64,000 nt of DNA from Ferrimonas sp048263965 (GCF_048263965.1 NZ_JBLXDO010000002.1:186001-250000), one strand, 5' to 3'; shown: positions 32,781 to 40,881, counted from the first letter of the stretch. The notes: generated by a model from the letters alone, not told the origin. Numbers and translations are program-made.

Positions 32781-34342
32781 TACCAACATCCTTTTTCATT
32801 GCTGGGCATGTCGTCCGGGCTGCTGGCGCCCAGGGGGCGCTTGCCGGGCAGGGATTCAAACTCGATGGGTGCGCCGTCCAGGGTGGAGGCGTACACCATG
32901 AGGCATTTACTGATGGCGGCGTCGCCATGGCGCTCTTTGCTCTGGCCGGTGCGCTCCTCGATGCGGGGTACACCCCGGCGGTTGATGGCGATGGCGCGCA
33001 GGTCGGCCAGGGTGTCGGCGTCTCTGGGGATGGTGATCAGCGCGTCTTCGAAATGGGCCTTGAAGCGGGGCATGTGCTCCCGGTACCAGGACTCGGTGAG
33101 CATGATGCACTCCACCAGTTCATAGCCGTATCGGTCGCGGGTCTCCTCCGCCAGCTGCTGGCCGTTGCCCCGAGCGTCCAGGGCCGCGCCGCGCAGCCTG
33201 GGCAGGCGATCCATCACATGCCAGAGGATCTGCTTCTGCTGACTAAAGGGGATGTTCTTCAGCTCGATTTGCAGCTTGTTGGTGAGGTGCAGGCTCTGGC
33301 TGATTTCGGCGACGTCGATAACGGTAAGGTCACCAGAGCGGGCGAAGTCTTCCCCCAGGCAGTGCCCCAGAGCCGGATTGAGAGCGCCCAGCACCGGCTG
33401 CAGGTGCTGCTGGCACCAGCTTAAGATCTCCGCCGCTCGCAGCCCTTCGGGCCAGCGGGCAAAGTCGTCGTTCTTGGCCAGGCGCAATATGGGGCCGCTG
33501 TCCTGGGCGCTGGCCATGCGGGCCTCGATGAGGGCGCGATTCAAATAAGCGCCGCCACCGGATTTGGGCTTGCAGTAATACTCCTCCAGGGCGTCCTCTT
33601 CCGAGGCGGTATCGCGCAGCAGATCCGCTTTCCATTGGTCTTCTGCCTGTTGGCTCCAGAGCATGCCCTTTATTTGGCAGATGCGTTTATACAGCCCTTC
33701 CCGGCAAGCGGTGTCGATGTCGACGGTGTGTACCTGGTAGCGCTTTTTTCCGGCCCGGCTGTCGGTGATGATTTCGTTAAACAGGTTTTCATCACCATTG
33801 TGGGTAGAGATAAGCCGCACCTTTGCGCCCCACATGGTGAGTGCCAGGGCGGCCTTTAATACTTCGGCCAGGCGTTCGTGAAACGCCGCTTCGTCGATGG
33901 TGACATTGCCCTGCATGCCGCGCAGGTTGCTGGGGTTGGAGGAGAGCGCCTGAATTTTAAAACCGGACTCGAAGTAGATAACGAAGGTGAGAATATCTTT
34001 GTCTTCGTCTTCGATGATCTCCTCTTCAATATCACCGGCGGCTTTATTAAACGCCTTGGCCCACATGGCGGCGGCGTCGATAAATTCCCGCGCCATCTCT
34101 TTATTGGAGCCCACATAGAAATGGTTGGTGCCATTGGCGGCGCGACTGGCGGCGGCGGTTAATACCGCATCGGCGGCTTCGGCCCAGGTCAGGCCGGTTC
34201 GGCGAGACTTCTCGGCAATTTTCAGCGGCGACTGGTCGGCGACCCAGCGCTTTTGATAAGGCAGCAATACCTCATCGGCATCGAACTGATTTATTTCGGC
34301 CAGCACCGCCTCGGCAACGGGATGAATAGTGGCGGCGTCCAT
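32780..34342 (-). CDS. Terminase large subunit (Mu gp28-like)
   Basis: This is a 520-residue packaging motor. The ATPase part has a Walker-A-like EKSRRTGLTWAEA (residues ~44-56) and Walker B NVTIDEAAFH. The nuclease part begins near GEDFARSGDLTVI, an RNase H-fold Asp region, and has AALDARGNGQQLAEE. Together with DUF3486 it packages DNA by headful from the host-linked end in this phage group. Confidence 0.9.
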   Translation of the reverse strand: MDAATIHPVAEAVLAEINQFDADEVLLPYQKRWVADQSPLKIAEKSRRTGLTWAEAADAVLTAAASRAANGTNHFYVGSNKEMAREFIDAAAMWAKAFNKAAGDIEEEIIEDEDKDILTFVIYFESGFKIQALSSNPSNLRGMQGNVTIDEAAFHERLAEVLKAALALTMWGAKVRLISTHNGDENLFNEIITDSRAGKKRYQVHTVDIDTACREGLYKRICQIKGMLWSQQAEDQWKADLLRDTASEEDALEEYYCKPKSGGGAYLNRALIEARMASAQDSGPILRLAKNDDFARWPEGLRAAEILSWCQQHLQPVLGALNPALGHCLGEDFARSGDLTVIDVAEISQSLHLTNKLQIELKNIPFSQQKQILWHVMDRLPRLRGAALDARGNGQQLAEETRDRYGYELVECIMLTESWYREHMPRFKAHFEDALITIPRDADTLADLRAIAINRRGVPRIEERTGQSKERHGDAAISKCLMVYASTLDGAPIEFESLPGKRPLGASSPDDMPSNEKGCW

Positions 34343-34905
34343 CAGACTATCCCCAGGATCTCTTTCTTAATGGAGGCCACCGCGTCTTTGGTGAGGCCCG
34401 CTTGCCTGGCCACCTTCTCGGCGGCTTCGCTGGCTTCTTCGGCAAAGGCTTTGCGGATCTCTTTCTCCCGCTTGTGGCTGCTCATGGCGGCGGCTTCCAG
34501 GCGCTGGACGGCGAGCATGGCGTCTTTAATCAAGCCCACATCGGCCTCTTCTTCATTGCCGTTTAATAGCGCCTTAAACAGTTGAGTGCGGGCCATCTCC
34601 AGAATCAGTTTGGTGACTTCGCCGGTGGGTTTGTCCCCCAGCTCGGCCACCCACACCTGGGTAACCTCGCGCACTTCACGCAGCTCTTTGCCGATGGCCT
34701 CCACCTTGGTGGCGTAGCGGTTGATGCCAGCGCGGGAGAGCTGGGCCTCCTCGGGCAGGCCCGCCGTCTGAATAAGGGCATTGACCTCATCCAGCAGCTC
34801 GGCCTGGGTGATGGAGCCATCGCGCAGCCCGGCATCCAGACGCTTGCGGATGTCGTCGGGCAGCAGGTCGACCTTGGAGCGGCGGCCTCGGGTGGGCTTG
34901 TCCAT
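34342..34905 (-). CDS. DUF3486 protein, small terminase subunit (Mu gp27-like)
   Basis: This is a 187-residue protein: RRSKVDLLPDDIRKRLDAGLRDGSITQAELLDEVNAL is the conserved DUF3486 start. A coiled C-terminus follows. The ATG at 34905 after AGGTGAG is preferred to a GTG at 34914. It probably recognises phage DNA for packaging. Confidence 0.85.
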   Translation of the reverse strand: MDKPTRGRRSKVDLLPDDIRKRLDAGLRDGSITQAELLDEVNALIQTAGLPEEAQLSRAGINRYATKVEAIGKELREVREVTQVWVAELGDKPTGEVTKLILEMARTQLFKALLNGNEEEADVGLIKDAMLAVQRLEAAAMSSHKREKEIRKAFAEEASEAAEKVARQAGLTKDAVASIKKEILGIV

Positions 34906-34906
34906 A

Positions 34907-35203
34907 TCACTCACCTGCCCTGGGGCGCTTTACGCCGCTGACCACGGCACGACCGGTGGAGACGTCCTGGCCGCGCTCGGTGAGCTGGGCTTTGCGGGTA
35001 GTGCCTATGGTGTGCAGGGTGACCAGGGACTGCTCTGCCAGCCAGTCGAGCTGGATGCGCAGGCCGTCGCGGCTGATGTCGAGCCCATAGGCGATAAGGC
35101 CATCCTGGAGGATGGACTCGTTAAGATCGAAGCCGGGTACTTCGGCTAGTAGGCGCAAGATCACCAAGCGTTGGTGCTCCTGCATGATGGTTTTAAGCGC
35201 CAT
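34907..35203 (-). CDS. Winged-helix phage protein (Mu gp26-like)
   Basis: This is a 98-residue protein with a winged-helix-like sequence (HQRLVILRLLAEVPGFDLNESIL...LDWLAEQSLVTLHTI), resembling the ArsR-like VpaChn25_0724 phage family found at this place in Mu-like phages. It overlaps both neighbours. It may be an accessory packaging or regulatory protein. Confidence 0.65.
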   Translation of the reverse strand: MALKTIMQEHQRLVILRLLAEVPGFDLNESILQDGLIAYGLDISRDGLRIQLDWLAEQSLVTLHTIGTTRKAQLTERGQDVSTGRAVVSGVKRPRAGE

Positions 35204-35565
35204 TACTCTCCCCTTAATTCGTTTTCCAGTAGCAGGTCGGTTTTGTTTTCCAGCCGGTTGAGCTGCTCTTTGGTGCCTTCCATGGTGGCCGACAGCCCGG
35301 ATAGGGTTCTGTCCAGGCGGCGAATGTCGTCGGCACTGGGCATGTGCTCCAGCCGGGTTTCGATGTGGCCCAGGCGCGTTTCCACCTGGCCGATGCGCTT
35401 GCCCTGGTTCTTGGCCAGTTGCTCCACCTGGTCGCGCAGCGCCTGGTGCTGCTCGACGGTGGCGAACTTGGATTTCAGCCAGAGCACGAAGCCGGCAAAG
35501 CTGAGCCCTCCCACCAGGGAGAGCAGCTTCCAGTTGCTGTTTATCCAGGTCAGCCAGTTATCCAC
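35203..35565 (-). CDS. DUF2730 protein (Mu gp25-like)
   Basis: This is a 120-residue protein with one N-terminal membrane segment (LLSLVGGLSFAGFVLWL) and a following coiled coil (VETRLGHIETRLEHMPSADDIRRL), the DUF2730 layout. The GTG at 35565 after GGGGGC gives a natural N-terminus; an open frame continues further upstream. The role is unknown; the position in the lysis block suggests a membrane-associated accessory function. Confidence 0.7.
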   Translation of the reverse strand: MDNWLTWINSNWKLLSLVGGLSFAGFVLWLKSKFATVEQHQALRDQVEQLAKNQGKRIGQVETRLGHIETRLEHMPSADDIRRLDRTLSGLSATMEGTKEQLNRLENKTDLLLENELRGE

Positions 35566-35773
35566 GTTGCCCCCTGACTTCCCGCAGGCTTTGGCAGTGA
35601 ATGCAGGTAGCCACGCCAGGCAGGGCCGCCAACCGCCGAGGGCTGATAGCCTCGCCGCAGTCGTTGCAATGGCCGGGCTGTTCGGCGGCTTCACCGGACT
35701 GCCGGCATGCCGCCAGAGCCTGGCTGCGCTGCTGCTGTTCCAGTTCGCTGGCTTTGTCCAACCAATCAGCCAC
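35558..35773 (-). CDS. TraR/DksA-type zinc-finger protein
   Basis: This is a 71-residue protein with the compact C-x2-C...C-x2-C zinc finger (HCNDCGEAISPRRLAALPGVATCIHCQ) of TraR/DksA proteins, preceded by a short helix. Phage members mimic DksA/ppGpp on RNA polymerase. The GTG at 35773 with GGGAGG is the best start. It overlaps the holin and DUF2730 genes by a few bases. Confidence 0.75.
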   Translation of the reverse strand: MADWLDKASELEQQQRSQALAACRQSGEAAEQPGHCNDCGEAISPRRLAALPGVATCIHCQSLREVRGQRG

Positions 35774-36302
35774 GGCTGCCCTCCCTGGCCAGATCTTTCT
35801 CCTTGGAGCTGCGGCTGGTGCCCAGCCAGTAGCCCACCCCGGTGGCAAAGAAGCCGGCGATTTGGCCCGCCACGTACACCACCAGATCGCGGTTGGCATT
35901 TGGGATGGCCAGCTTGAAAAGGGCCCAGGTGACCGCCGACATCATGATGAACAGGCCCACGGTGAGCAGGGCCGGCATCCAGTGATCCCGGTGTTTGCTG
36001 CGGGCGTCCTGCACATCCTTGAGGCGGTTGGCTTCGCGCTGGGCGTCGATGCGGGCCAGCTCTACCTCCAGGCTGGTGTTGATGTTCTTAAGCTCCAGCA
36101 ACTGCTCTGGCGGCAGCTGGCTGAGGGCCTGCTCCAGCTGCTGCTGGGGGTTGGGTTTGCCCGCCACCACTTCTGTGATGCCGGCGACCTTGTCGGCCAC
36201 CTCGGCGGTGGAGCCGCCAAACAGGGCCCCAACGCCGCGAATGATGCTGGGGCCGGCTTTAAGCAAAGTGGTGCCGATGGCGGTCAGGGTTACCGGATCC
36301 AT
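35766..36302 (-). CDS. Holin-like membrane protein
   Basis: This is a 178-residue protein. Two C-terminal membrane segments (WMPALLTVGLFIMMSAVTWALF and VVYVAGQIAGFFATGVGYWLG) follow a coiled-coil N-terminal half (QQLEQALSQLPPEQLLELKNINTSL). The layout and the position between lysis-type genes match the holin family of Mu-like phages. The ATG follows AAGGAGCCCAAC. Confidence 0.72.
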   Translation of the reverse strand: MDPVTLTAIGTTLLKAGPSIIRGVGALFGGSTAEVADKVAGITEVVAGKPNPQQQLEQALSQLPPEQLLELKNINTSLEVELARIDAQREANRLKDVQDARSKHRDHWMPALLTVGLFIMMSAVTWALFKLAIPNANRDLVVYVAGQIAGFFATGVGYWLGTSRSSKEKDLAREGSRG

Positions 36303-36574
36303 GTTGGGCTCCTTGTGGCTTGGGCCCGCGCTCGGGCGATGTGCAGTTGGGTGACGGCGTTCCAGCCGTGCTCGAAGCTCGATTGCCGGGTGGCGTGATG
36401 GCTGTGCAGCGGTGGCGTATCCGGCACTTGGCCTTGCAGCTCGGCGCTGAGGCGTGCCTGAAAGCCCTGGCGGGCGCACTCACGTAAGCGGCGGTTGCGA
36501 ATGGTCACCTTGGTGGTGGCCTGGCGCTGCTGCCGGGTTGGCCTATTGGGCTGCGCTGTATGGGAGGCGTGCAT
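36290..36574 (-). CDS. Basic phage protein, possibly ribosome-modulation-factor-like
   Basis: This is a 94-residue, Arg/Gln/His-rich protein. LRECARQGFQARLSAELQG and SSFEHGWNAVTQL recall the pattern of RMF/CrpP proteins (basic helix with G-F/Y-Q-A, then a G-W segment), which do occur in Mu-like phages. It overlaps the DUF5675 stop (ATGA). The match is weak; it may instead be an unrelated lysis-block protein. Confidence 0.4.
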   Translation of the reverse strand: MHASHTAQPNRPTRQQRQATTKVTIRNRRLRECARQGFQARLSAELQGQVPDTPPLHSHHATRQSSFEHGWNAVTQLHIARARAQATRSPTWIR

Positions 36575-36987
36575 CAGGCCACCTCCAGCCAGTGCTCTTC
36601 GCCCGCCAGCTCTTCAAACAGGGCGGTTTCTGCCTGCTTGGAGTGGATGACCGCCCACTGGTCGCGCAGCACACCGAACTTCAACCCAGGGGCAATGCAG
36701 CCTTCCAGGTGCTCCACCAGGTTGGCGGCATGGATAAGGATGTGGGTGCGCAGGCCCCGGAAGATACCAACCCCCAGGGAGGCGGATTCCAGAGCGTAGA
36801 CCTTGCCGAACTTGGGGCTGTCGTGGGGCTTTAACCGATAGCGGCCCGCCGGAATGCAACTGACATTGGGCAGGTTGTTCTGCCAGGGGCGCTCCAGCAT
36901 GACGCACACCTGGCTGCCATCACTGCGGTGCAGCGTGCCAAAGGTGCCGTGGTCAAAGTGGCGGCGTTTGAGGTGATAGGTAGCCAT
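36574..36987 (-). CDS. DUF5675 protein, first gene of the lysis block
   Basis: This is a 137-residue protein with the DUF5675 features: FGTLHRSDGSQVCVMLERPWQNNLPNVSCIPAG and THILIHAANLVEHLEGCIAPG. The pattern (Leu-Glu-Arg-Pro-Trp; Ile-His-x-Gly/Ala-Asn; Gly-Cys) suggests an enzyme fold and the family is often found where an endolysin would be. No other endolysin is visible, so this may be the cell-wall enzyme. The ATG at 36987 follows GGAGG. Confidence 0.7.
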   Translation of the reverse strand: MATYHLKRRHFDHGTFGTLHRSDGSQVCVMLERPWQNNLPNVSCIPAGRYRLKPHDSPKFGKVYALESASLGVGIFRGLRTHILIHAANLVEHLEGCIAPGLKFGVLRDQWAVIHSKQAETALFEELAGEEHWLEVA

Positions 36988-37046
36988 AGGGCCTCCGGTC
37001 AATCGGTGTAAACCGAGTGTGACCGGAAGCGGCTAGGGCTTGGGGG

Positions 37047-37061
37047 GGAAGGGTTTCAGGA
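37047..37061 (-). promoter_or_regulatory. Candidate late-promoter activator site in front of the lysis operon
   Basis: On the minus strand TCCTGAAACCCTTCC, matching 14 of 15 bases of the site at 25719-25733. It lies 59 bp upstream of the DUF5675 start (36987) and downstream of mor. Confidence 0.5.
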
Positions 37062-37226
37062 ATATTTTCAACCAACTAGACCAATTTTAACCACCCTAAA
37101 CGGATGCTTAACACTCTAATCTATATGATAAATTGCTTGCCAAGCGACTTGATATCACGATAATGTCAACCAATAATTGATCTAGACAATGCTCAATCTT
37201 TATGTATATCAAAAAGGACTGTTCAG

Positions 37227-37412
37227 ATGGCTAACTCTCGAGCTCCACTCAAGCCACTGTCGGCGTCCGAAAGAAACAGGATTGCCAGCAGTGCAGGAAG
37301 AAGATCCTTCGCACCCGAAGGTAGCTGCAATAGCGTAAAAAGTAGTTCAAACCGTTCCAGTCACGAAGCAAAGTTCGCAAAAGCAATGTCAGAAACATTG
37401 AAAAAGTATTAA
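37227..37412 (+). CDS. Small basic hypothetical protein (phage cargo)
   Basis: This is a 61-residue Ser/Arg/Lys-rich protein (MANSRAPLKPLSASERNRIASSAG). AAGGA lies 8 bases before the ATG. It is on the strand opposite to the phage operons, in an AT-rich cargo block, and is followed by a very strong terminator, so it is its own transcription unit. It may be a nucleic-acid-binding or regulatory peptide; no family is recognised. Confidence 0.6.
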   Translation: MANSRAPLKPLSASERNRIASSAGRRSFAPEGSCNSVKSSSNRSSHEAKFAKAMSETLKKY

Positions 37413-37425
37413 TATTCAGTATCAT

Positions 37426-37453
37426 AAGGCCAGTTTCGAAACTGGCCTTTTTT
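37426..37453 (+). terminator. 24-bp perfect palindrome with T-run
   Basis: AAGGCCAGTTTC joins directly to GAAACTGGCCTT and TTTT. The next gene's ATG follows the T-run immediately, leaving no room for a normal ribosome-binding site. Confidence 0.85.
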
Positions 37454-38170
37454 ATGTCTGATACCTCTCCTAAATTGAAGCGCTCATGGGTTTTTCAAAA
37501 GTTAGTCGCAAACAACACCGACTACGAAGGCCTGATTGCATACTCGCTGTACAAGGTCAGTAAAACCCAATTTGCAGAGAGTCTTAGGGCACAAAGCAAA
37601 TCTGATGATGAAATAGATGAGCATTTGAGGCAGATGCATGAACAAGTCAGCCAAACTCCTGCTCAGCTAGCAAGTTATCGAAAGGATGCCCAGCACGTAC
37701 TCCAAAACCTCACAGACAGCATTGAGAATGATGTTCGCAGTGCTCTATCACCCCAGCTAGAGAAAGCTCAACGAGAGCTGCAGGCTGAAAAACAGGCCGT
37801 TGAAAAGCGTATTAAAGCTGCCAAAAAGAAGGCTATTGATGACTTCAAGCGCCAGCTCAAGCTTGACCCAAACCTAAAGCCATCCCGCGCCGCAAGGTTT
37901 GGTGACTGGCTGCTTTCAGGAGCCGCAGGAGTGTTTGTTGCTGCGTTGGTTTCAGTCGCTGGTTACGGAATCATCTACTCAACGGTCTCGGATGAATTTA
38001 AAGTCCGAGTGCTTCGGGATTGGTTGCAGCAGGCCCAAACCGCCCTGAACAAAAATCAAGAAAATCCCCCCTCTTTACCTGTAGGCTCTCCCAAAAGGAC
38101 AACTTTAGAAAGTCGGGGAACAGAAAACCTTGCTGATCAACAGCAGGCATCCTCTCCAACTCTGAAATGA
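37454..38170 (+). CDS. Single-pass membrane protein with AYxLYK motif (phage cargo)
   Basis: This is a 238-residue protein. The N-terminal ~60 residues (SWVFQKLVANNTDYEGLIAYSLYKVSK) look like a conserved cytoplasmic domain. A charged coiled coil (residues ~95-140), one membrane helix (LLSGAAGVFVAALVSVAGYGIIY, ~155-177) and a Ser/Pro-rich tail follow. The ATG abuts the preceding terminator, so the start is uncertain although the conserved part begins close to it. The function is unknown; membrane-anchored cargo next to an Abi-like protein suggests a defence or exclusion role. Confidence 0.65.
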   Translation: MSDTSPKLKRSWVFQKLVANNTDYEGLIAYSLYKVSKTQFAESLRAQSKSDDEIDEHLRQMHEQVSQTPAQLASYRKDAQHVLQNLTDSIENDVRSALSPQLEKAQRELQAEKQAVEKRIKAAKKKAIDDFKRQLKLDPNLKPSRAARFGDWLLSGAAGVFVAALVSVAGYGIIYSTVSDEFKVRVLRDWLQQAQTALNKNQENPPSLPVGSPKRTTLESRGTENLADQQQASSPTLK

Positions 38171-38189
38171 GTATAAAGGAAAGAAGCTT

Positions 38190-38558
38190 CTATTCACTTC
38201 TTTCCTGACCATGGAGGAATTTGCGAATCCAAATCGTATTTTTTACTCCTCCTGCAACAACCCTTGCCAAGACAATCCAAAACAACGAAGAGATCAGCAG
38301 GCTTAAAGACCAGACTAGGCCGATGGGGTCGATCTCCTTTCGCATATATCCCACCTCCACCAAGCCGATGGTAAACAGCAGGTAGAAGGCTCCTATTGTT
38401 CCGCCGATGCCCACCAGAGTGCCCAGCAGGTTCAGAGCCCACACCGAGCGTTCTCCGGGGATGGGAGCGGGGTTATCCTTCTCTACAATCTGCTTCAGGT
38501 CGCAGCGGGGGCAGAGTTCATCGGCATTGAGTGGCCGTTGGCAGTTGGTGCAGTTCAT
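38190..38558 (-). CDS. Zinc-ribbon membrane protein (phage cargo)
   Basis: This is a 122-residue protein. Its N-terminal zinc ribbon MNCTNCQRPLNADELCPRCDL (C-x2-C...C-x2-C) is followed by two membrane segments (ALNLLGTLVGIGGTIGAFYLLF and LVWSLSLLISSLFWIVLARVV). AAGGAG precedes the ATG. It converges on the 37454 gene; a hairpin GGAAAGAAG/CTTCTTTCC separates them. Double-pass zinc-ribbon proteins often serve as small envelope factors; the role here is unknown. Confidence 0.65.
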   Translation of the reverse strand: MNCTNCQRPLNADELCPRCDLKQIVEKDNPAPIPGERSVWALNLLGTLVGIGGTIGAFYLLFTIGLVEVGYMRKEIDPIGLVWSLSLLISSLFWIVLARVVAGGVKNTIWIRKFLHGQERSE

Positions 38559-38691
38559 AGGATCTCCTTATCGCAGTTGCACAGGCACTTCCAAAGCTAC
38601 CACTACCAACAGATTCGGCCAATGGCGCCCACAAGCAGATTAGGTGTAACATACTGTTGTTAAATCATAAAGCTAGAGGTCAAGTGTACCA

Positions 38692-39984
38692 ATGGACTGC
38701 AATGCTCCTACCCCAGAATCCCGCCAGCCCCAAAAGCCCTGGGAGCGCACTATCGGAATACTTCTCCTAACCATGGTTGTATGGGCGATCAGTCAGGGAG
38801 ACTGGAGCAAGGTCATTTCCTTCAAGGAAGAGGATGTCAGGAGCTTTTTTGAGGTTTATGGCGCTTGGCTTTTCATTGCCGCCATATCGGTAATGATTAC
38901 CTGGGAGCATCAATTCTTTCAGCCAAGATATGAACTAAAAAAGGCCAAGAAAGAACAAATAGGCCTGACAGAAAATGCCTGGTTTCGGCGGGCGCTGCTT
39001 TACCCAGTTTTGTGCGCGTTTACTCTAGGGGCTTGCATTTATGCATGCAACTTCGAAACTCTGTCTCCCCACAGCACAGAAGCTCAAGACGCAACCACAT
39101 ACCTGAACTTTCTCTGGGGATTCTTCAAGGCTCCTACCGCCATCTTGTCTCTGGCTGTTCCACTAGCAGCTTGGACTGTAGCGCATCATCGGACGAAGCT
39201 CACTATTGCATCATTAAAACGTCAAGAAGAGGCTCTCCAACACCAAAGAAGAGTGTTCGATGCACAAGAAAAAAAGCGAGTAGAAGATTCTTACATTAGT
39301 GTTCTAAACCACTTGATCAATGTCGTAAAGGCATCCCTAGACGAGAAAAACCCCTTACAAGAAAAATTCATATACAAAGCTCCGGTGCTCATACAGTCAC
39401 TAATCAACCGCTCTTACTGGGAATGCTCCACTAACGATACAGCTCATCTCGAACCTTTACTTCAGCCTACCATGATAGATTGTTGCGAAACTTTCTGGGA
39501 GAGAACCCAAAAGCACTTGAAAGTAGAACTACTAAATTCGTTAGTTCACAAAAAACCATTCCATTGCCTTTCAGCCGAAGAAGTTAGTAACCTTCTAAAT
39601 GCTCACAATGAGTTTTATGACGCTGCGATAGACCTCGCTGAACATGTAAGAGTGCCTTTCTTGTGTAGAAACATACCTTACAAGGCTGTACTAAGCTTCC
39701 CGTTGACTCTAAATACTGTGGTCACGACCATTCAGGATAGCTTGCTTCCTGAGCCAGAGTACGCAGATAAAAACACTGCCCTATACGACCTGTTTGGCCT
39801 GGCTATTCCGGCATACTTGGGGTTAAAGGATAGTGAACCAACGTTTGGTGAGGTAATGAAAGTGCTAGAAGAAAGAGCTGGAAAAAATAGCTTAAATTCA
39901 TACATCAAAACAATTGCTTCTGCCGCCTCGCCATCTCAGCCTGCCGCTGATTCTGGACAATCTGAGCCACCCGCCGCTCAGTAA
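38692..39984 (+). CDS. Multi-pass membrane protein, abortive-infection-like (phage cargo)
   Basis: This is a 430-residue protein. Four hydrophobic segments lie in the first ~165 residues (IGILLLTMVVWAI; WLFIAAISVMITW; ALLYPVLCAFTLGACIYA; FFKAPTAILSLAVPLAAWTV), followed by a cytoplasmic coiled coil (TKLTIASLKRQEEALQHQRRVFDAQ) and a helical C-terminal domain. The plan resembles membrane-anchored abortive infection proteins. Its last ~26 codons run antisense through the 3' end of mor, giving a low-complexity Ser/Ala/Pro/Gln tail, which suggests recent insertion. It is AT-rich compared with its neighbours. Confidence 0.6.
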   Translation: MDCNAPTPESRQPQKPWERTIGILLLTMVVWAISQGDWSKVISFKEEDVRSFFEVYGAWLFIAAISVMITWEHQFFQPRYELKKAKKEQIGLTENAWFRRALLYPVLCAFTLGACIYACNFETLSPHSTEAQDATTYLNFLWGFFKAPTAILSLAVPLAAWTVAHHRTKLTIASLKRQEEALQHQRRVFDAQEKKRVEDSYISVLNHLINVVKASLDEKNPLQEKFIYKAPVLIQSLINRSYWECSTNDTAHLEPLLQPTMIDCCETFWERTQKHLKVELLNSLVHKKPFHCLSAEEVSNLLNAHNEFYDAAIDLAEHVRVPFLCRNIPYKAVLSFPLTLNTVVTTIQDSLLPEPEYADKNTALYDLFGLAIPAYLGLKDSEPTFGEVMKVLEERAGKNSLNSYIKTIASAASPSQPAADSGQSEPPAAQ

Positions 39985-40330
39985 GCCCATACTGGGCGGC
40001 TAGCTGGGCAATGTTGTTGCCCTTGTAGGCCCGCCAGATGGCGATATGGGTAAGCGCCTTCTTCAGGTGGGTGCCGGTGGGGATATAGAGATCTCGCCCG
40101 CCCATGTAGGTGCCCAGGGCGGTCACCAGGGCTTCGGCCAATCGCTCAGCATTCGCAATCTTGCGCTCTTCCAGGGTGACCCGAAACAGCTCGGAGAGCG
40201 ACTGCAGGATGGAGGGCCAGCGTCGGCGCAGGTCTTCCCGTTCGGTTTCCGTTAACCCTTCAAGCGCTTCCAGGGTGGCCTCCAGCTCATCGGCAGTGGA
40301 GGCAATCAAATCCAGTTGTTTTTCGCTCAC
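39905..40330 (-). CDS. Mor-family transcription activator
   Basis: This is a 141-residue protein. The Mor/C family core is visible as LAEALVTALGTYMGGRDLYIPTG followed by the helix-turn-helix IWRAYKGNNIAQLAAQYGLTERRVAQIVQ. In Mu, Mor activates the middle promoter and C the late ones; here only this one copy is seen, so it may drive late operons directly. The GTG at 40330 overlaps the GemA stop (GTGA). The last 80 bp overlap the convergent cargo gene. Confidence 0.88.
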   Translation of the reverse strand: MSEKQLDLIASTADELEATLEALEGLTETEREDLRRRWPSILQSLSELFRVTLEERKIANAERLAEALVTALGTYMGGRDLYIPTGTHLKKALTHIAIWRAYKGNNIAQLAAQYGLTERRVAQIVQNQRQAEMARRQKQLF

Positions 40331-40881
40331 AGCGCCCCCTCGTACTGTTTCACTATGACATCGTAACGGGCCAGGCCGGTGCTGCGCTCGTTGGTGTAGA
40401 CCGCCTCCCCGCGCTGCTGGATGCGTTCGATAAGCACCCTGCGGTGCCAGGATTTGAGCATCTCCAGTATCTGCATCGCTTGGTGGTGGCGCAGCCAGCC
40501 CACGTGGTCCACCTTTGGGCCATTGCCGCGCTCGGTAATGCGGCGCACGTAGGCATCCAGGGCGGTTTCCGAGCCGTCTTGCACCACGCCATGTTTGGCC
40601 ATGGCGATCCACAAGGCCCGCACCTTATCCACCTGGGGGCTGCGGCTATGGCCGGTCTTTGGGCTAAGGCGCTTGCCCTGCCCTTTGCTGCTGCGACTGC
40701 GCGGCTTAAAGCCCAGGCCCTTGAATACCTCCAGCGCCTGTTCCAACTCCGGAAGCGTCATCTGGCTGCAGCTGCTTTTGCCGGTGGCCTGCATCAGGTT
40801 GGCGCGATAGTCGTGTTCATCCATGGCCAGCTCGCGCTTGGCGACGTGTATCAGGCGAACGAGTTGTTTTTTCCTGTCCAT
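40327..40881 (-). CDS. GemA family regulatory protein (DUF1018)
   Basis: This is a 184-residue protein beginning MDRKKQLVRLIHVAKRELAMDEHDYRANLMQATGKSS, the standard GemA start, which is why 40881 is chosen over in-frame ATGs further upstream. In Mu, GemA modulates host gene expression and DNA topology. It is co-translated with mor. Confidence 0.85.
   Translation of the reverse strand: MDRKKQLVRLIHVAKRELAMDEHDYRANLMQATGKSSCSQMTLPELEQALEVFKGLGFKPRSRSSKGQGKRLSPKTGHSRSPQVDKVRALWIAMAKHGVVQDGSETALDAYVRRITERGNGPKVDHVGWLRHHQAMQILEMLKSWHRRVLIERIQQRGEAVYTNERSTGLARYDVIVKQYEGAL

Noticed and set aside
39905..40612. Long N-terminal extension of mor
   Set aside because: The part before 40330 is an out-of-frame shadow of GemA; the GTG at 40330 with GTGA overlap gives the normal Mor length.
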